DNA of 64,000 bases, from contig NZ_JAFELM010000016.1 in the NCBI RefSeq assembly GCF_016890225.1, forward strand, positions 207,418 through 271,417. Direction: 5' to 3'. How positions within the stretch are numbered: position 1 is the first letter of the stretch; every line of letters starts with the position of its first letter. Made by a program: the position numbers and the translations under genes. Shown piece by piece: positions 27,802-37,288 of the stretch. The notes under the pieces are model-generated. The model did no database searches and was not told the DNA's origin. It was given only the letters and a program-made list of their open reading frames with translations. Source of the DNA: Bacillus suaedaesalsae (GTDB lineage Bacteria; Bacillota; Bacilli; Bacillales; SA4).

Positions 27802-28064
27802 GTTATAATATTTCTCTAACGCACTCTGGTTTATCTTGACTAAAGACATACCAATCTCAGGAAGTTTACTCAAGATACACCTGAATTGGTATACTGATGT
27901 GAATTCAATGATGCATATTCTGTCGTGTTCTACCGACTGAACTAGTTATTTATCTAACAGACAAGTTATATAATAACATGGACAAATAAATTTATGCAAT
28001 ACTTTTTATATATTTTTTCAACCCTACTCACCATAAATTAAAAAGATTATATAAAGAAATAAAA
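27802..28064. other. Non-coding spacer with D-arm-like tRNA fragment and inverted repeat
   Basis: TCTACCGACTGA at 27929-27940 matches the D-arm region of the neighbouring tRNA-Lys and tRNA-Phe, in a degenerate context. An imperfect inverted repeat spans 27848-27892 (ATACCAA with TTGGTAT, CAGG with CCTG). No gene is seen. Confidence 0.5.
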
Positions 28065-28092
28065 AGCCCTTGTATCACCTAATACAAGGGCT
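28065..28092 (-). terminator. Terminator of purA
   Basis: An 11-bp perfect stem (28065-28075 with 28082-28092) is followed by a T run on the - strand, just after the purA stop. Confidence 0.93.
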
Positions 28093-28104
28093 CTAGAACA
28101 GCTT

Positions 28105-29415
<1,311 letters not shown>

Positions 29416-29452
29416 TTACCATATGTAACACATCTTCTTTCAACCATATGTA

Positions 29453-29481
29453 AGTATACTGACAAAAACTTAAAAAGTCAA
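29453..29481 (-). promoter_or_regulatory. purA promoter (SigA type)
   Basis: On the - strand, TTGACT (29476-29481) and TATACT (29453-29458) are separated by 17 bp, about 55 bp upstream of the purA start codon. Confidence 0.8.
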
Positions 29482-29483
29482 TT

Positions 29484-29532
29484 AAAACACGAACGTTTTG
29501 TTTATAATTTCACGTTTTGTTCGTTTTATACA
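29484..29532. promoter_or_regulatory. PurR operator: two inverted PurBox-like sites
   Basis: Two CGAAC cores face each other: CGAAC at 29490-29494 and its complement GTTCG at 29519-29523, each in AT-rich flanks. They lie directly upstream of the purA -35 box. The flanks of the second box fit the AWWWCCGAACWWT consensus better than those of the first. This is the arrangement known for PurR-controlled promoters. Confidence 0.75.
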
Positions 29533-29596
29533 AGTGAATCTGTTTTTATCTTTTCCAAAACAGCTAGAAAACTTGCTTATAAAACAAAAAGCTTAT

Positions 29597-29714
29597 GGCG
29601 CACCGTTTAGCCCTAACAGCAAATGCGACCCGAGAGAATAAAAAGATGCACTTCCCTTTTCTTCTCTCCGGGTATTGACCTCTATGGACTGGTGCATGAG
29701 TTGGATTAAGAATA
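29597..29714. ncRNA. Structured element, copy B (unknown RNA or repeat)
   Basis: This element shares the ordered blocks GGCGC, CCGTTTAG, CGGG, TTGACCTC, CTGG and GAGTTGGAT with copy A at 301-390, with similar spacing except for a longer apical part. A GCACC/GGTGC stem (29600-29604 with 29691-29695) closes it. A long inner hairpin pairs the ACCCGAGAGAA region with the TTCTCTCCGGGT region. It sits about 60 bp beyond the dnaC terminator and upstream of the purA operator. Its class is unknown. Confidence 0.5.
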
Positions 29715-29770
29715 CACAAATATATAAGATATACTCAAAAAATTTTATTTTACTTCTTAAACCTGCAAAA

Positions 29771-29795
29771 AACCACAGTTGGATAAACTGTGGTT
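29771..29795 (-). terminator. Terminator of dnaC
   Basis: A 10-bp perfect stem (29771-29780 with 29786-29795) is followed by T residues on the - strand, just after the dnaC stop. Confidence 0.92.
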
Positions 29796-29803
29796 AAAAA
29801 TTA

Positions 29804-31168
29804 TTAGGCACCCGCTGGTACACCAGAATCATCAAATCTTCGTTCTAAGTTTACGAATTTATTAAACTCTTTAACAAAAGCCAATTCTACTGTTCCAACA
29901 GGACCATTACGTTGTTTCGCAATAATGATTTCTATAATGTTCTTATTCTCTGATTCTTTATCATAATAATCATCACGATATAAGAATGCTACAATATCAG
30001 CATCCTGCTCAATTGATCCTGATTCACGAATATCAGACATCATCGGACGTTTGTCTTGACGTTGTTCCACACCACGGGAAAGCTGTGATAGTGCAATAAC
30101 AGGGACTTGTAACTCACGGGCTAGTTGCTTAAGTGAACGAGAAATTTCAGAAACTTCCTGTTGACGGTTTTCACCAGAACGGCCGCTACCTTGAATTAAC
30201 TGTAAGTAGTCGATTAAGATCATTCCCAGGCCACTTTCTTGCTTTAATCTTCTACATTTAGATTGAATTTCGTTAATTTTTACACCTGGAGTATCATCAA
30301 TATAAATGCCGGCATTTGATAAACTCCCCATTGCCATCGTTAGCTTACCCCAATCTTCTGGTGTTAAACTACCCGTACGTAAGTTTTGTGCATTAATATT
30401 TCCTTCTGCACATAGCATACGCATGACAAGCTGTTGAGCACCCATCTCAAGACTAAATATCGCCACATTTTCCTCTGTTTTTGTTGCAACGTTTTGCGCA
30501 ATATTTAAGGCAAAGGCCGTTTTACCTACAGAAGGTCTGGCTGCCACAATAATTAAGTCGTTTCGTTGGAAGCCTGCTGTCATTCGATCCAGCTCTTTGA
30601 ATCCTGTCGGGATACCAGTAATATCTCCAACACGATTATTTAACTGCTCTATGTTATCATACGCTTCTACCAGAACATCTTTAATGTTTTGGAAGGCTCC
30701 ACTGTTTTTCCTTCTAGATACGTCTAAAATGCTTTTCTCTGCTTCATTTAATAAAGCCTCTACTTCTTCATCTTGAGAATAACCTTCCGTTACAATAGTC
30801 GTTGCAGTACGAATCAAACGACGCAATAAAGATTTCTCTTCTACGATTTTTGCATAATATTCAATATTAGCAGCAGTAGGTACAGAGTTTGCTAGATCAC
30901 TTAAATAAGAGACTCCACCTATTTCCTCTAATAGCTTCAAATCTGCTAATTCTGAAGTAACCGTAACAAGGTCAACCGGTTCACCTTTTTCTGATAATAT
31001 AATCATGACATTAAAAATACGTTGGTGAGATGCACGGTAAAAATCTTCTGGAATTAATATCTCAGAGGCTTGTACAAGTGATGATGGCTCTAAAAATATG
31101 GCACCGAGAACCGCCTGCTCTGCCTCAATATTTTGAGGAGGGGTACGATCTGCAAAATAGTCTGTCAT
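29804..31168 (-). CDS. dnaC: Replicative DNA helicase (DnaB family; dnaC in Bacillus)
   Basis: This hexameric helicase unwinds DNA at the replication fork and contacts primase and the loader. The 454 residues have an N-terminal DnaB domain from PPQNIEAEQAVLGA and a RecA-like core with Walker A ARPSVGKTAFAL. Walker B-like GMILIDYLQL and the ESGSIEQDADIVAFLYRDDYY motif follow. The start has GGAGG upstream. It follows rplI in the conserved yybS-gdpP-rplI-dnaC order. Confidence 0.98.
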   Translation of the reverse strand: MTDYFADRTPPQNIEAEQAVLGAIFLEPSSLVQASEILIPEDFYRASHQRIFNVMIILSEKGEPVDLVTVTSELADLKLLEEIGGVSYLSDLANSVPTAANIEYYAKIVEEKSLLRRLIRTATTIVTEGYSQDEEVEALLNEAEKSILDVSRRKNSGAFQNIKDVLVEAYDNIEQLNNRVGDITGIPTGFKELDRMTAGFQRNDLIIVAARPSVGKTAFALNIAQNVATKTEENVAIFSLEMGAQQLVMRMLCAEGNINAQNLRTGSLTPEDWGKLTMAMGSLSNAGIYIDDTPGVKINEIQSKCRRLKQESGLGMILIDYLQLIQGSGRSGENRQQEVSEISRSLKQLARELQVPVIALSQLSRGVEQRQDKRPMMSDIRESGSIEQDADIVAFLYRDDYYDKESENKNIIEIIIAKQRNGPVGTVELAFVKEFNKFVNLERRFDDSGVPAGA

Positions 31169-31208
31169 TCCTGAATTCCTCCTTACTAGTTGTCCATTAA
31201 ATAGAAGG

Positions 31209-31228
31209 AGCAGCTAATGAAAGCTGCT
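31209..31228 (-). terminator. Weak hairpin between rplI and dnaC
   Basis: A 7-bp stem (31209-31215 with 31222-31228) follows the rplI stop codon. The downstream - strand is only moderately T-rich, so it is at best a partial terminator. Confidence 0.4.
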
Positions 31229-31233
31229 TTGAT

Positions 31234-31680
31234 CTATTGTTCTTTTACATGAACTTTTAAAGTTGCTATTACTTCAGTGTGTAGTTTAACGGGAACATTT
31301 GTAACACCTAATGAACGAATCGGTTCTTCTAGTTCCATCTTACGCTTATCAATTTTGATTTTATGTTTCTTTTGAAGCTCATCTGCTATTTGTTTCGTTG
31401 TAATCGATCCGAATAAGCGGCCGCCTTCACCAGACTTGGCTAGTAATTGAACCGTTAGCGCTTCAAGATTACCCTTTAATTTCTTAGCTTCCTCTAGTTC
31501 TGATTCAGCTTCTTTTTCAGCTTTTTTCTTTTGAGCTTCTAATGTATTAATGGCTGTATTATTAGCTTCAACAGCTAAGCCTTGTTTCAATAGGAAGTTA
31601 TGTGCATAACCATCTGCTACATTTTTAACTTCGCCTTTTTTCCCTTTACCTTTAACATCTTTTAAGAAAATTACTTTCAT
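31234..31680 (-). CDS. rplI: 50S ribosomal protein L9
   Basis: This 148-residue protein binds 23S rRNA and helps keep frame. It begins [20 protein letters not shown] with the typical N-terminal RNA-binding domain, then a long charged connecting helix and a C-terminal domain. Its ATG overlaps the gdpP stop as ATGA, so the two are translationally coupled. Confidence 0.98.
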   Translation of the reverse strand: MKVIFLKDVKGKGKKGEVKNVADGYAHNFLLKQGLAVEANNTAINTLEAQKKKAEKEAESELEEAKKLKGNLEALTVQLLAKSGEGGRLFGSITTKQIADELQKKHKIKIDKRKMELEEPIRSLGVTNVPVKLHTEVIATLKVHVKEQ

Positions 31681-33650
31681 GATTCATTTCTCCCTTCGAA
31701 GTACTCGTCAATAGCTCCTTTAAGCATTTCTTCAGCTTCTTCAATTGTTGCTTCCGTAATTTGGGTTGCTGCATTGGTCAAGTGTCCTCCACCACCTAAA
31801 GCCTCCATAATTACTTGAACATTAAATTCACCTAATGAACGAGCACTAATTCCAATTATGCCATCCTGACGATGTGCAATCGCAAATGAAGCAGTTACAC
31901 CACTCATCGATAATAAAGCATCCGCCGATTGAGCAATAAGAATTTGTTCATAACGTTCCGTTTCTTCACCTTTAGCAATCGCAATTCCATTTTTATATAA
32001 ATAAGTACTCTCTACAATTTTAGACCTTTTTACATATACATCAATATCTTCTTTAAGGAACTTTTGGACAAGTATGGTATCTGCACCATGTGCTCGTAAA
32101 TAGGAAGCTGCATCAAATGTTCTAGAACCAGTACGTAGTGTAAAGCTTTTTGTATCTACGATGATACCAGCTAGTAGCGCTGTTGATTCTAACATATCAA
32201 GCTTCGAACGTTTTGGCTGATATTCAAGTAACTCTGTCACTAATTCAGCTGTTGAAGACGCATATGGCTCCATATATACAAGTAGCGGATTATAAATAAA
32301 TTCTTCTCCTCGGCGATGATGATCAATAACCACAACACGTTCTAATCTTGATAATAACCGTTCTTCTATGACTAATGACGGCTTATGTGTGTCAACGACG
32401 ACTAATAACGTGTCATCTGAAGCTATTTCCAACGCTTGTTCTGGTGTAATAAACCTTGACCAAAGCTCCGGGTATTGTTTAATTTCATGTATTAGACGTT
32501 GTACACCAGTGTCTAATTCATCTTTATCAATCACAATAAATCCTTCACGCTGATTTGCTTGAGCAACTTTTAAGATTCCAATTGAGGCACCGATTGCATC
32601 CATATCAGGATACTTATGACCCATAATGATTACCTTATCACTTTCAATCACTAGTTCTCTTAATGCATGTGATATCACTCGCGCTCTAACTCTCGTACGT
32701 TTTTCCATCGGATTCGTCTTTCCACCAAAGAACTTTACTTTTCCATTTTGTTGTTTAATGGCAACTTGGTCTCCTCCACGTCCTAATGCTAAGTCTAAGC
32801 CTGATTGAGCTAATGAACCTAACTCAGGAAGTAAAGATGAACCAATTCCAATTCCAATACTTAATGTTAAAGGAATGCTCTGTTTTGATGTACTTTCACG
32901 TACTTGATCTAGTATATCAAATTTGTTTTTTTCTAGTTGGTGGAGAATTTGCTCATTAAATACAGCAAGTAAACGCTCCGAGGACGTTCTCTTTAAGTAC
33001 ACACCGTTGTCAGTAGCCCATTTATTTAAAATGGATGTTACTTGACTGTTGATGTTACTTTTTACTTGATCATCCATTCCTTGTGTCACTTCATCGTAAT
33101 TATCTAAGAAAATAACTCCAAGTACAGTACGTTCATCCTCATATTTCTTTTCAATTTCAGATTGCTCAGTAATATCCGTGAGATATATAAGTCTTTCTTC
33201 TCGTTTGTTTAAAATTTTTAATTTACGGCTATGAATGGTGACTGTGTCAGCTTCGATTTCTTGTTTAATAATAGGTATGAATGACTCAGCAAAATCTTGA
33301 AGAGAGTGTCCAATCACTGTTTCTTCCTTAAAAAAGGCAGTCATATATGGATTTGCCCACTCCACCTGGAATTCTTCATTGTATAGGATAATTCCAATCG
33401 GCATCTCCATTAATGCCTCTTCTCCGACCTTTTTAACCCGGTGTGACAATGTTGCAACATATTGTTCTAATTCATGCCTCATTAACATTTCAGCACGGAG
33501 TAAAAAGTAAAGGATAACTCCAAGAATAACAAAGCCAATAACCCCAAAAATCCATTGGAAATATCCAATAATTCCTATGAGAAAGGCTGTCACTCCTACT
33601 AGCGTATAAATAGGATAACGGAAAATTCGTTTCCGATAAAAGTTAGGCAT
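31677..33650 (-). CDS. gdpP: Cyclic-di-AMP phosphodiesterase GdpP
   Basis: GdpP is a membrane enzyme that degrades c-di-AMP and so influences potassium, osmotic and wall homeostasis. From the ATG at 33650, with AGGAG upstream, it has 657 residues. It has two membrane helices within the first 55 residues, a PAS domain (about 80-165), a degenerate GGDEF domain (about 170-305), and DHH and DHHA1 domains. The catalytic elements are [14 protein letters not shown] and DHH at 443-445, with GGGGH near the C-terminus. The order yybS-gdpP-rplI is conserved in Bacillus. Confidence 0.96.
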   Translation of the reverse strand: MPNFYRKRIFRYPIYTLVGVTAFLIGIIGYFQWIFGVIGFVILGVILYFLLRAEMLMRHELEQYVATLSHRVKKVGEEALMEMPIGIILYNEEFQVEWANPYMTAFFKEETVIGHSLQDFAESFIPIIKQEIEADTVTIHSRKLKILNKREERLIYLTDITEQSEIEKKYEDERTVLGVIFLDNYDEVTQGMDDQVKSNINSQVTSILNKWATDNGVYLKRTSSERLLAVFNEQILHQLEKNKFDILDQVRESTSKQSIPLTLSIGIGIGSSLLPELGSLAQSGLDLALGRGGDQVAIKQQNGKVKFFGGKTNPMEKRTRVRARVISHALRELVIESDKVIIMGHKYPDMDAIGASIGILKVAQANQREGFIVIDKDELDTGVQRLIHEIKQYPELWSRFITPEQALEIASDDTLLVVVDTHKPSLVIEERLLSRLERVVVIDHHRRGEEFIYNPLLVYMEPYASSTAELVTELLEYQPKRSKLDMLESTALLAGIIVDTKSFTLRTGSRTFDAASYLRAHGADTILVQKFLKEDIDVYVKRSKIVESTYLYKNGIAIAKGEETERYEQILIAQSADALLSMSGVTASFAIAHRQDGIIGISARSLGEFNVQVIMEALGGGGHLTNAATQITEATIEEAEEMLKGAIDEYFEGRNES

Positions 33651-33690
33651 GTTTTCAGCTCCTAAACATGTCTTCAAATTTCATGTAAAT

Positions 33691-34632
33691 TTAACTACTC
33701 TTTTTCACTTCTTCTCTAATATTAAACCCTAAGTCAATTATACCTATAATCCGTACAATATAAAGTAGAAAAGGAAGGAAGAGTGATAGGATTAATATGG
33801 TAATTGGTATTCCGTTTGATAATTTTTTATGATAACTAAAGAAAAAGATGAACGAAAGACCTTGTATAACCATCAATAATTCTAATACAAAAAATAGATT
33901 GATGACCCCAACATAGAGAACAGATTCCTTATCAATAACCTGTGTCATCATTAAAATCATAACAATTAAATAGTACCAAATAATACTTCTAGGAAGCTTT
34001 ATCTCTCTAAATGGTGGCCATTTTTCCACCTTGAAATTAAATCTTTTAAGTATAGGTGTTGAGATTAACTGTGTTACAAAAGCTAAAAAAGTAGCAAGTA
34101 TTACTAATACTGTCGGAATAAGTAAAGGCGCTAATTCAAATGCTTCCTCGAATTGTTTAATTTGGTTTTCATTCAACGTTTGCCCCCAAACAGACATTTT
34201 GTCTTGAAAAGTTTGGAGAGAGTGTTGTGCACTCACGTTAAACTGTTCAATCGGCTTTATACCCATAAAGGAAACTAATATGCCATATAAAAGAAGCAAA
34301 TTGACTATAAAGGCAATTGTACCAATTGCTAATATCTCATATCTTGATTTGTTTAGTTTATATAAGTATCCTATGATGACTCCGCTTGTTCCAAATAAGA
34401 TTACAATAGGAATTGAGATCAATGAACCAATAAGAACAGTAAGAATGGTTGCTGCTATGAATAAGACTGACCCATTTTTCCAACCTCTTCTTGCTGTATA
34501 AACAACAAAAGGCAAAGCTAAAAGAAAAAAAGTAATAAGACCTAATATGGGCACGTACAAACTCATAAGTAATAATATGGAATATAGTGCCAGCGTCACT
34601 GCACTTTCCGTTAAAACACGGGTATTACCCAA
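33691..34632 (-). CDS. yybS: YybS-type DUF2232 membrane protein
   Basis: This 313-residue polytopic membrane protein has about eight hydrophobic segments. It matches YybS (DUF2232), whose function I do not know to be established. The TTG start is preceded by GAGGTGA at six bases. It is the first gene of the group yybS-gdpP-rplI. Confidence 0.88.
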   Translation of the reverse strand: MGNTRVLTESAVTLALYSILLLMSLYVPILGLITFFLLALPFVVYTARRGWKNGSVLFIAATILTVLIGSLISIPIVILFGTSGVIIGYLYKLNKSRYEILAIGTIAFIVNLLLLYGILVSFMGIKPIEQFNVSAQHSLQTFQDKMSVWGQTLNENQIKQFEEAFELAPLLIPTVLVILATFLAFVTQLISTPILKRFNFKVEKWPPFREIKLPRSIIWYYLIVMILMMTQVIDKESVLYVGVINLFFVLELLMVIQGLSFIFFFSYHKKLSNGIPITILILSLFLPFLLYIVRIIGIIDLGFNIREEVKKSS

Positions 34633-34777
34633 TACTTCTCACCTCATAAACATTCAGTTTCTGTTAGGTATTATAGCATATTCGAAATTTCGCTCCCACT
34701 TATATACCCTTTATTAAGTATCACTATAATTAGTTCCTATTAAACTTGTCATAGTGATAATCAGGCAAAATAAAAAA

Positions 34778-34799
34778 GCAGCAAGGAAATCCCTGCTGC
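34778..34799 (-). terminator. Terminator of the rpsF-ssb-rpsR operon
   Basis: A 9-bp stem (34778-34786 with 34791-34799) is followed by a run of T on the - strand, just after rpsR. Confidence 0.92.
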
Positions 34800-34808
34800 A
34801 TTTATCTA

Positions 34809-35051
34809 TTACTCACCAGCTACATATGGAAGCAATGCCATTTGACGAGCACGCTTGATAGCAACTGTTAATTTACGTTGGTACTTTGCACTTGTACCTG
34901 TTACACGACGAGGTAAAATTTTACCACGCTCGGATACGAAACGCTTTAAAAGGTCAGTATCTTTATAATCAATAGTAGTAATACCATTAGAAGTAAAGAA
35001 ACATACCTTTTTACGCTTAGCACCACGACCACCTTTACGGAATCCAGCCAT
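34809..35051 (-). CDS. rpsR: 30S ribosomal protein S18
   Basis: This 80-residue basic protein binds the 16S rRNA platform together with S6. Typical motifs are [23 protein letters not shown] and the C-terminal ARQMALLPY. It is the last gene of rpsF-ssb-rpsR. Confidence 0.98.
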   Translation of the reverse strand: MAGFRKGGRGAKRKKVCFFTSNGITTIDYKDTDLLKRFVSERGKILPRRVTGTSAKYQRKLTVAIKRARQMALLPYVAGE

Positions 35052-35096
35052 GATATACCCTCCCTTCTTACTTGGAATTTTTAATTCCGGTCTATT

Positions 35097-35594
35097 TTAG
35101 AACGGCAAGTCATCGTCTGAAATGTCAATCGGTTGGCCATCATTAGCAAACGGATCTTCATCCACACGAGTGAATCCTTCGTTACGTTGGTTTTGATTTT
35201 GATTTTGGTTTCGTTGTCCAAAAGATGAACCTTCTTGTCCACCTTGTGAATATCCACCACGGTCACCACCGGCATTGCGTGGCTCCAAGAATTGAACGCT
35301 TTCTGCTAACACTTCTGTTACATATACACGTTTTCCATCTTGTCCTTCATAGCTACGAGTTTGGATTCTACCATCGACTCCTGCTAAACTTCCCTTTTTT
35401 AGGAAGTTCGCAACATTTTCTGCTGGCTTTCTCCAAATTACACAGTTGATGAAATCAGCCTCGCGCTCACCTTGTTGATTCGTGAAAGTACGATTTACAG
35501 CCAATGTAAATGTCGCAATTGCAACTCCACTTGGCGTATAGCGTAATTCTGGATCCTTCGTTAAACGGCCAACAAGAACAACACGATTCATCAT
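35097..35594 (-). CDS. ssb: Single-stranded DNA-binding protein
   Basis: SSB coats single-stranded DNA and recruits repair and replication proteins through its tail. It has 165 residues from the ATG at 35594: an OB fold starting [21 protein letters not shown], a Gly/Gln/Asn-rich linker and the acidic tip ISDDDLPF. The ATG codon that matches the Bacillus SsbA N-terminus is preferred over the TTG at 35606. Position between the two S6/S18 genes is the classic arrangement. Confidence 0.97.
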   Translation of the reverse strand: MMNRVVLVGRLTKDPELRYTPSGVAIATFTLAVNRTFTNQQGEREADFINCVIWRKPAENVANFLKKGSLAGVDGRIQTRSYEGQDGKRVYVTEVLAESVQFLEPRNAGGDRGGYSQGGQEGSSFGQRNQNQNQNQRNEGFTRVDEDPFANDGQPIDISDDDLPF

Positions 35595-35633
35595 ATCAAT
35601 ACCCAACTCCCTTAAGATTACCTATTATCTATC

Positions 35634-35924
35634 TTACTTATCTTCTACATTTACAACCATATGACGGATGATGTCTTCGTTAATCTTAGCAAGACGATCA
35701 AACTCCTGAACAGCTACTGCTGGAGCATTAACATTTACAAGCATGTAGTAACCGTCACGGAAATCGTTGATTTCATATGCAAGACGACGCTTACCCCATT
35801 CCTTAACATTTGCTAATTCCGCACCATTTTCAGTTAAAACACCGTTGAAACGTTCAACTAGCGCTTTTTGAGCTTCTTCTTCAATGTTTGGACGAATGAT
35901 GTACATAATTTCGTACTTTCTCAT
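35634..35924 (-). CDS. rpsF: 30S ribosomal protein S6
   Basis: This 96-residue S6 protein pairs with S18 on the small subunit. It begins [17 protein letters not shown]. The ATG at 35924 has GGAGG eight bases ahead, so the three extra codons upstream are not used. It is first in the rpsF-ssb-rpsR operon, behind a leader that probably serves S6:S18 autoregulation. Confidence 0.98.
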   Translation of the reverse strand: MRKYEIMYIIRPNIEEEAQKALVERFNGVLTENGAELANVKEWGKRRLAYEINDFRDGYYMLVNVNAPAVAVQEFDRLAKINEDIIRHMVVNVEDK

Positions 35925-35933
35925 TTCTGTCAC

Positions 35934-35990
35934 CTCCTTTTGGACTAAACGGCCCTAAATAGGGCAAGGAGCAATTAATAATTACTCACA
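35934..35990 (-). promoter_or_regulatory. Candidate S6:S18 autoregulatory leader
   Basis: On the - strand the rpsF leader contains a GCCCTA/TAGGGC hairpin (about 35952-35965) followed at once by CCGTTTAG, shortly before the ribosome binding site. Known rpsF leaders use a structured element exposing a CCG that binds the S6:S18 pair. The match to the full consensus was not verified. Confidence 0.45.
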
Positions 35991-35997
35991 ATTATAC

Positions 35998-36026
35998 ATT
36001 ATAGCAGAGATATTAGCCCTCTGCAA
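35998..36026 (-). promoter_or_regulatory. rpsF operon promoter
   Basis: On the - strand, TTGCAG (36021-36026) and a perfect TATAAT (35998-36003) are separated by 17 bp. Confidence 0.8.
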
Positions 36027-36050
36027 GGCAACTCGAGATAATGGTTATTT

Positions 36051-37151
36051 TTATACATTAAAACGGAAGTGAATGACATCTCCGTCTTGTACAAAGTATT
36101 CTTTACCTTCTAACCGTACTTTCCCCGCTTCTCTTGCAGCTCCCATTGTTCCTCCAGCAAGAAGATCGTCGTATGAAACAGTTTCTGCACGAATAAATCC
36201 ACGTTCAAAGTCTGTATGAATAATTCCTGCACACTGAGGTGCTTTCATTCCTTTTCTAAACGTCCATGCACGAACTTCCTGCACTCCTGCTGTGAAGTAT
36301 GTTGCTAAACCTAGTAAATGATAGGCAGCACGAATTAATTGATCAAGTCCAGATTCTTCGATCCCTAATTCTTCTAAAAATGCTTTCTTCTCTTCTGAAT
36401 CTAATTCTGCAATTTCAGATTCAATCTTTGCACATACAACAATTACTTCTGCATTATCTGCCTTTGCAAATTCTTTTACCTTTGCAACATATTCATTACC
36501 TGAAGGATCTACAATATCATCTTCACTCACGTTCGCTACATATAGTACAGGTTTAATCGTTAAAAGGTGTAACCCTTTTACAATCTTCATTTGTTCATCT
36601 GTAAATTCAACTGTTCTAGCAGGCTTTTCATTTTCGAATGCTTCTTTTAACATAACGAGAATTTCATGTTCAGCAATTGCTTCTTTATCTTTTGATTTTA
36701 ATAATTTCCCAACTCGTTCAATTCTTTTATCAACAGACTCTAAGTCAGCAAGAATTAGTTCAAGGTTGATTGTTTCAATATCATCAATTGGATCTACTTT
36801 TCCTGATACATGAGTAATATTCTCATCAGCAAAGCAACGTACAACGTGACAGATTGCATCTACTTGACGGATATGTGCTAAGAACTTATTTCCTAGCCCT
36901 TCACCTTTACTTGCACCTTTTACAATCCCTGCAATATCTGTAAATTCAAATGCAGTAGGAACTGTCTTCTTTGGCTTTACTAATTCAGTTAGCTTTGTTA
37001 AACGATGATCTGGAACTTCAACAATCCCTACATTTGGATCTATAGTACAGAACGGATAGTTCGCAGATTCTGCTCCCGCTTGTGTAATTGCATTAAATAA
37101 TGTTGACTTCCCAACGTTAGGAAGACCTACGATACCAGCTGTTAATGCCAT
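36051..37151 (-). CDS. ychF: Ribosome-associated GTPase/ATPase YchF
   Basis: YchF is an Obg-family P-loop NTPase that prefers ATP and binds ribosomes. It has 366 residues from the ATG at 37151, which has GAGGAG eight bases ahead. G1 GLPNVGKSTLF, G3 DIAGIVKGASKGEGLGNKF, a coiled-coil insert (about 130-190) and a C-terminal TGS-like domain ending in DGDVIHFRFNV are visible. The Bacillus name is yyaF (engD elsewhere). Confidence 0.97.
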   Translation of the reverse strand: MALTAGIVGLPNVGKSTLFNAITQAGAESANYPFCTIDPNVGIVEVPDHRLTKLTELVKPKKTVPTAFEFTDIAGIVKGASKGEGLGNKFLAHIRQVDAICHVVRCFADENITHVSGKVDPIDDIETINLELILADLESVDKRIERVGKLLKSKDKEAIAEHEILVMLKEAFENEKPARTVEFTDEQMKIVKGLHLLTIKPVLYVANVSEDDIVDPSGNEYVAKVKEFAKADNAEVIVVCAKIESEIAELDSEEKKAFLEELGIEESGLDQLIRAAYHLLGLATYFTAGVQEVRAWTFRKGMKAPQCAGIIHTDFERGFIRAETVSYDDLLAGGTMGAAREAGKVRLEGKEYFVQDGDVIHFRFNV

Positions 37152-37264
37152 TTTCTTCACTCCTCTTTCCTAAAAACATAAATACTTCCGTAAACATATT
37201 AACCTTTCACAATTATAGATAGAACCACATAAAAAGACAAGCAATACTGTTAGGTAGTTGCTAT

Positions 37265-37288
37265 AAAAAAGACACCTTTACAGGTGCC
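37265..37288 (-). terminator. Terminator of the yyaE-type gene
   Basis: A short stem (about 37273-37277 with 37282-37286, weakly extended) is followed by six T residues on the - strand, just after the stop. Confidence 0.8.
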
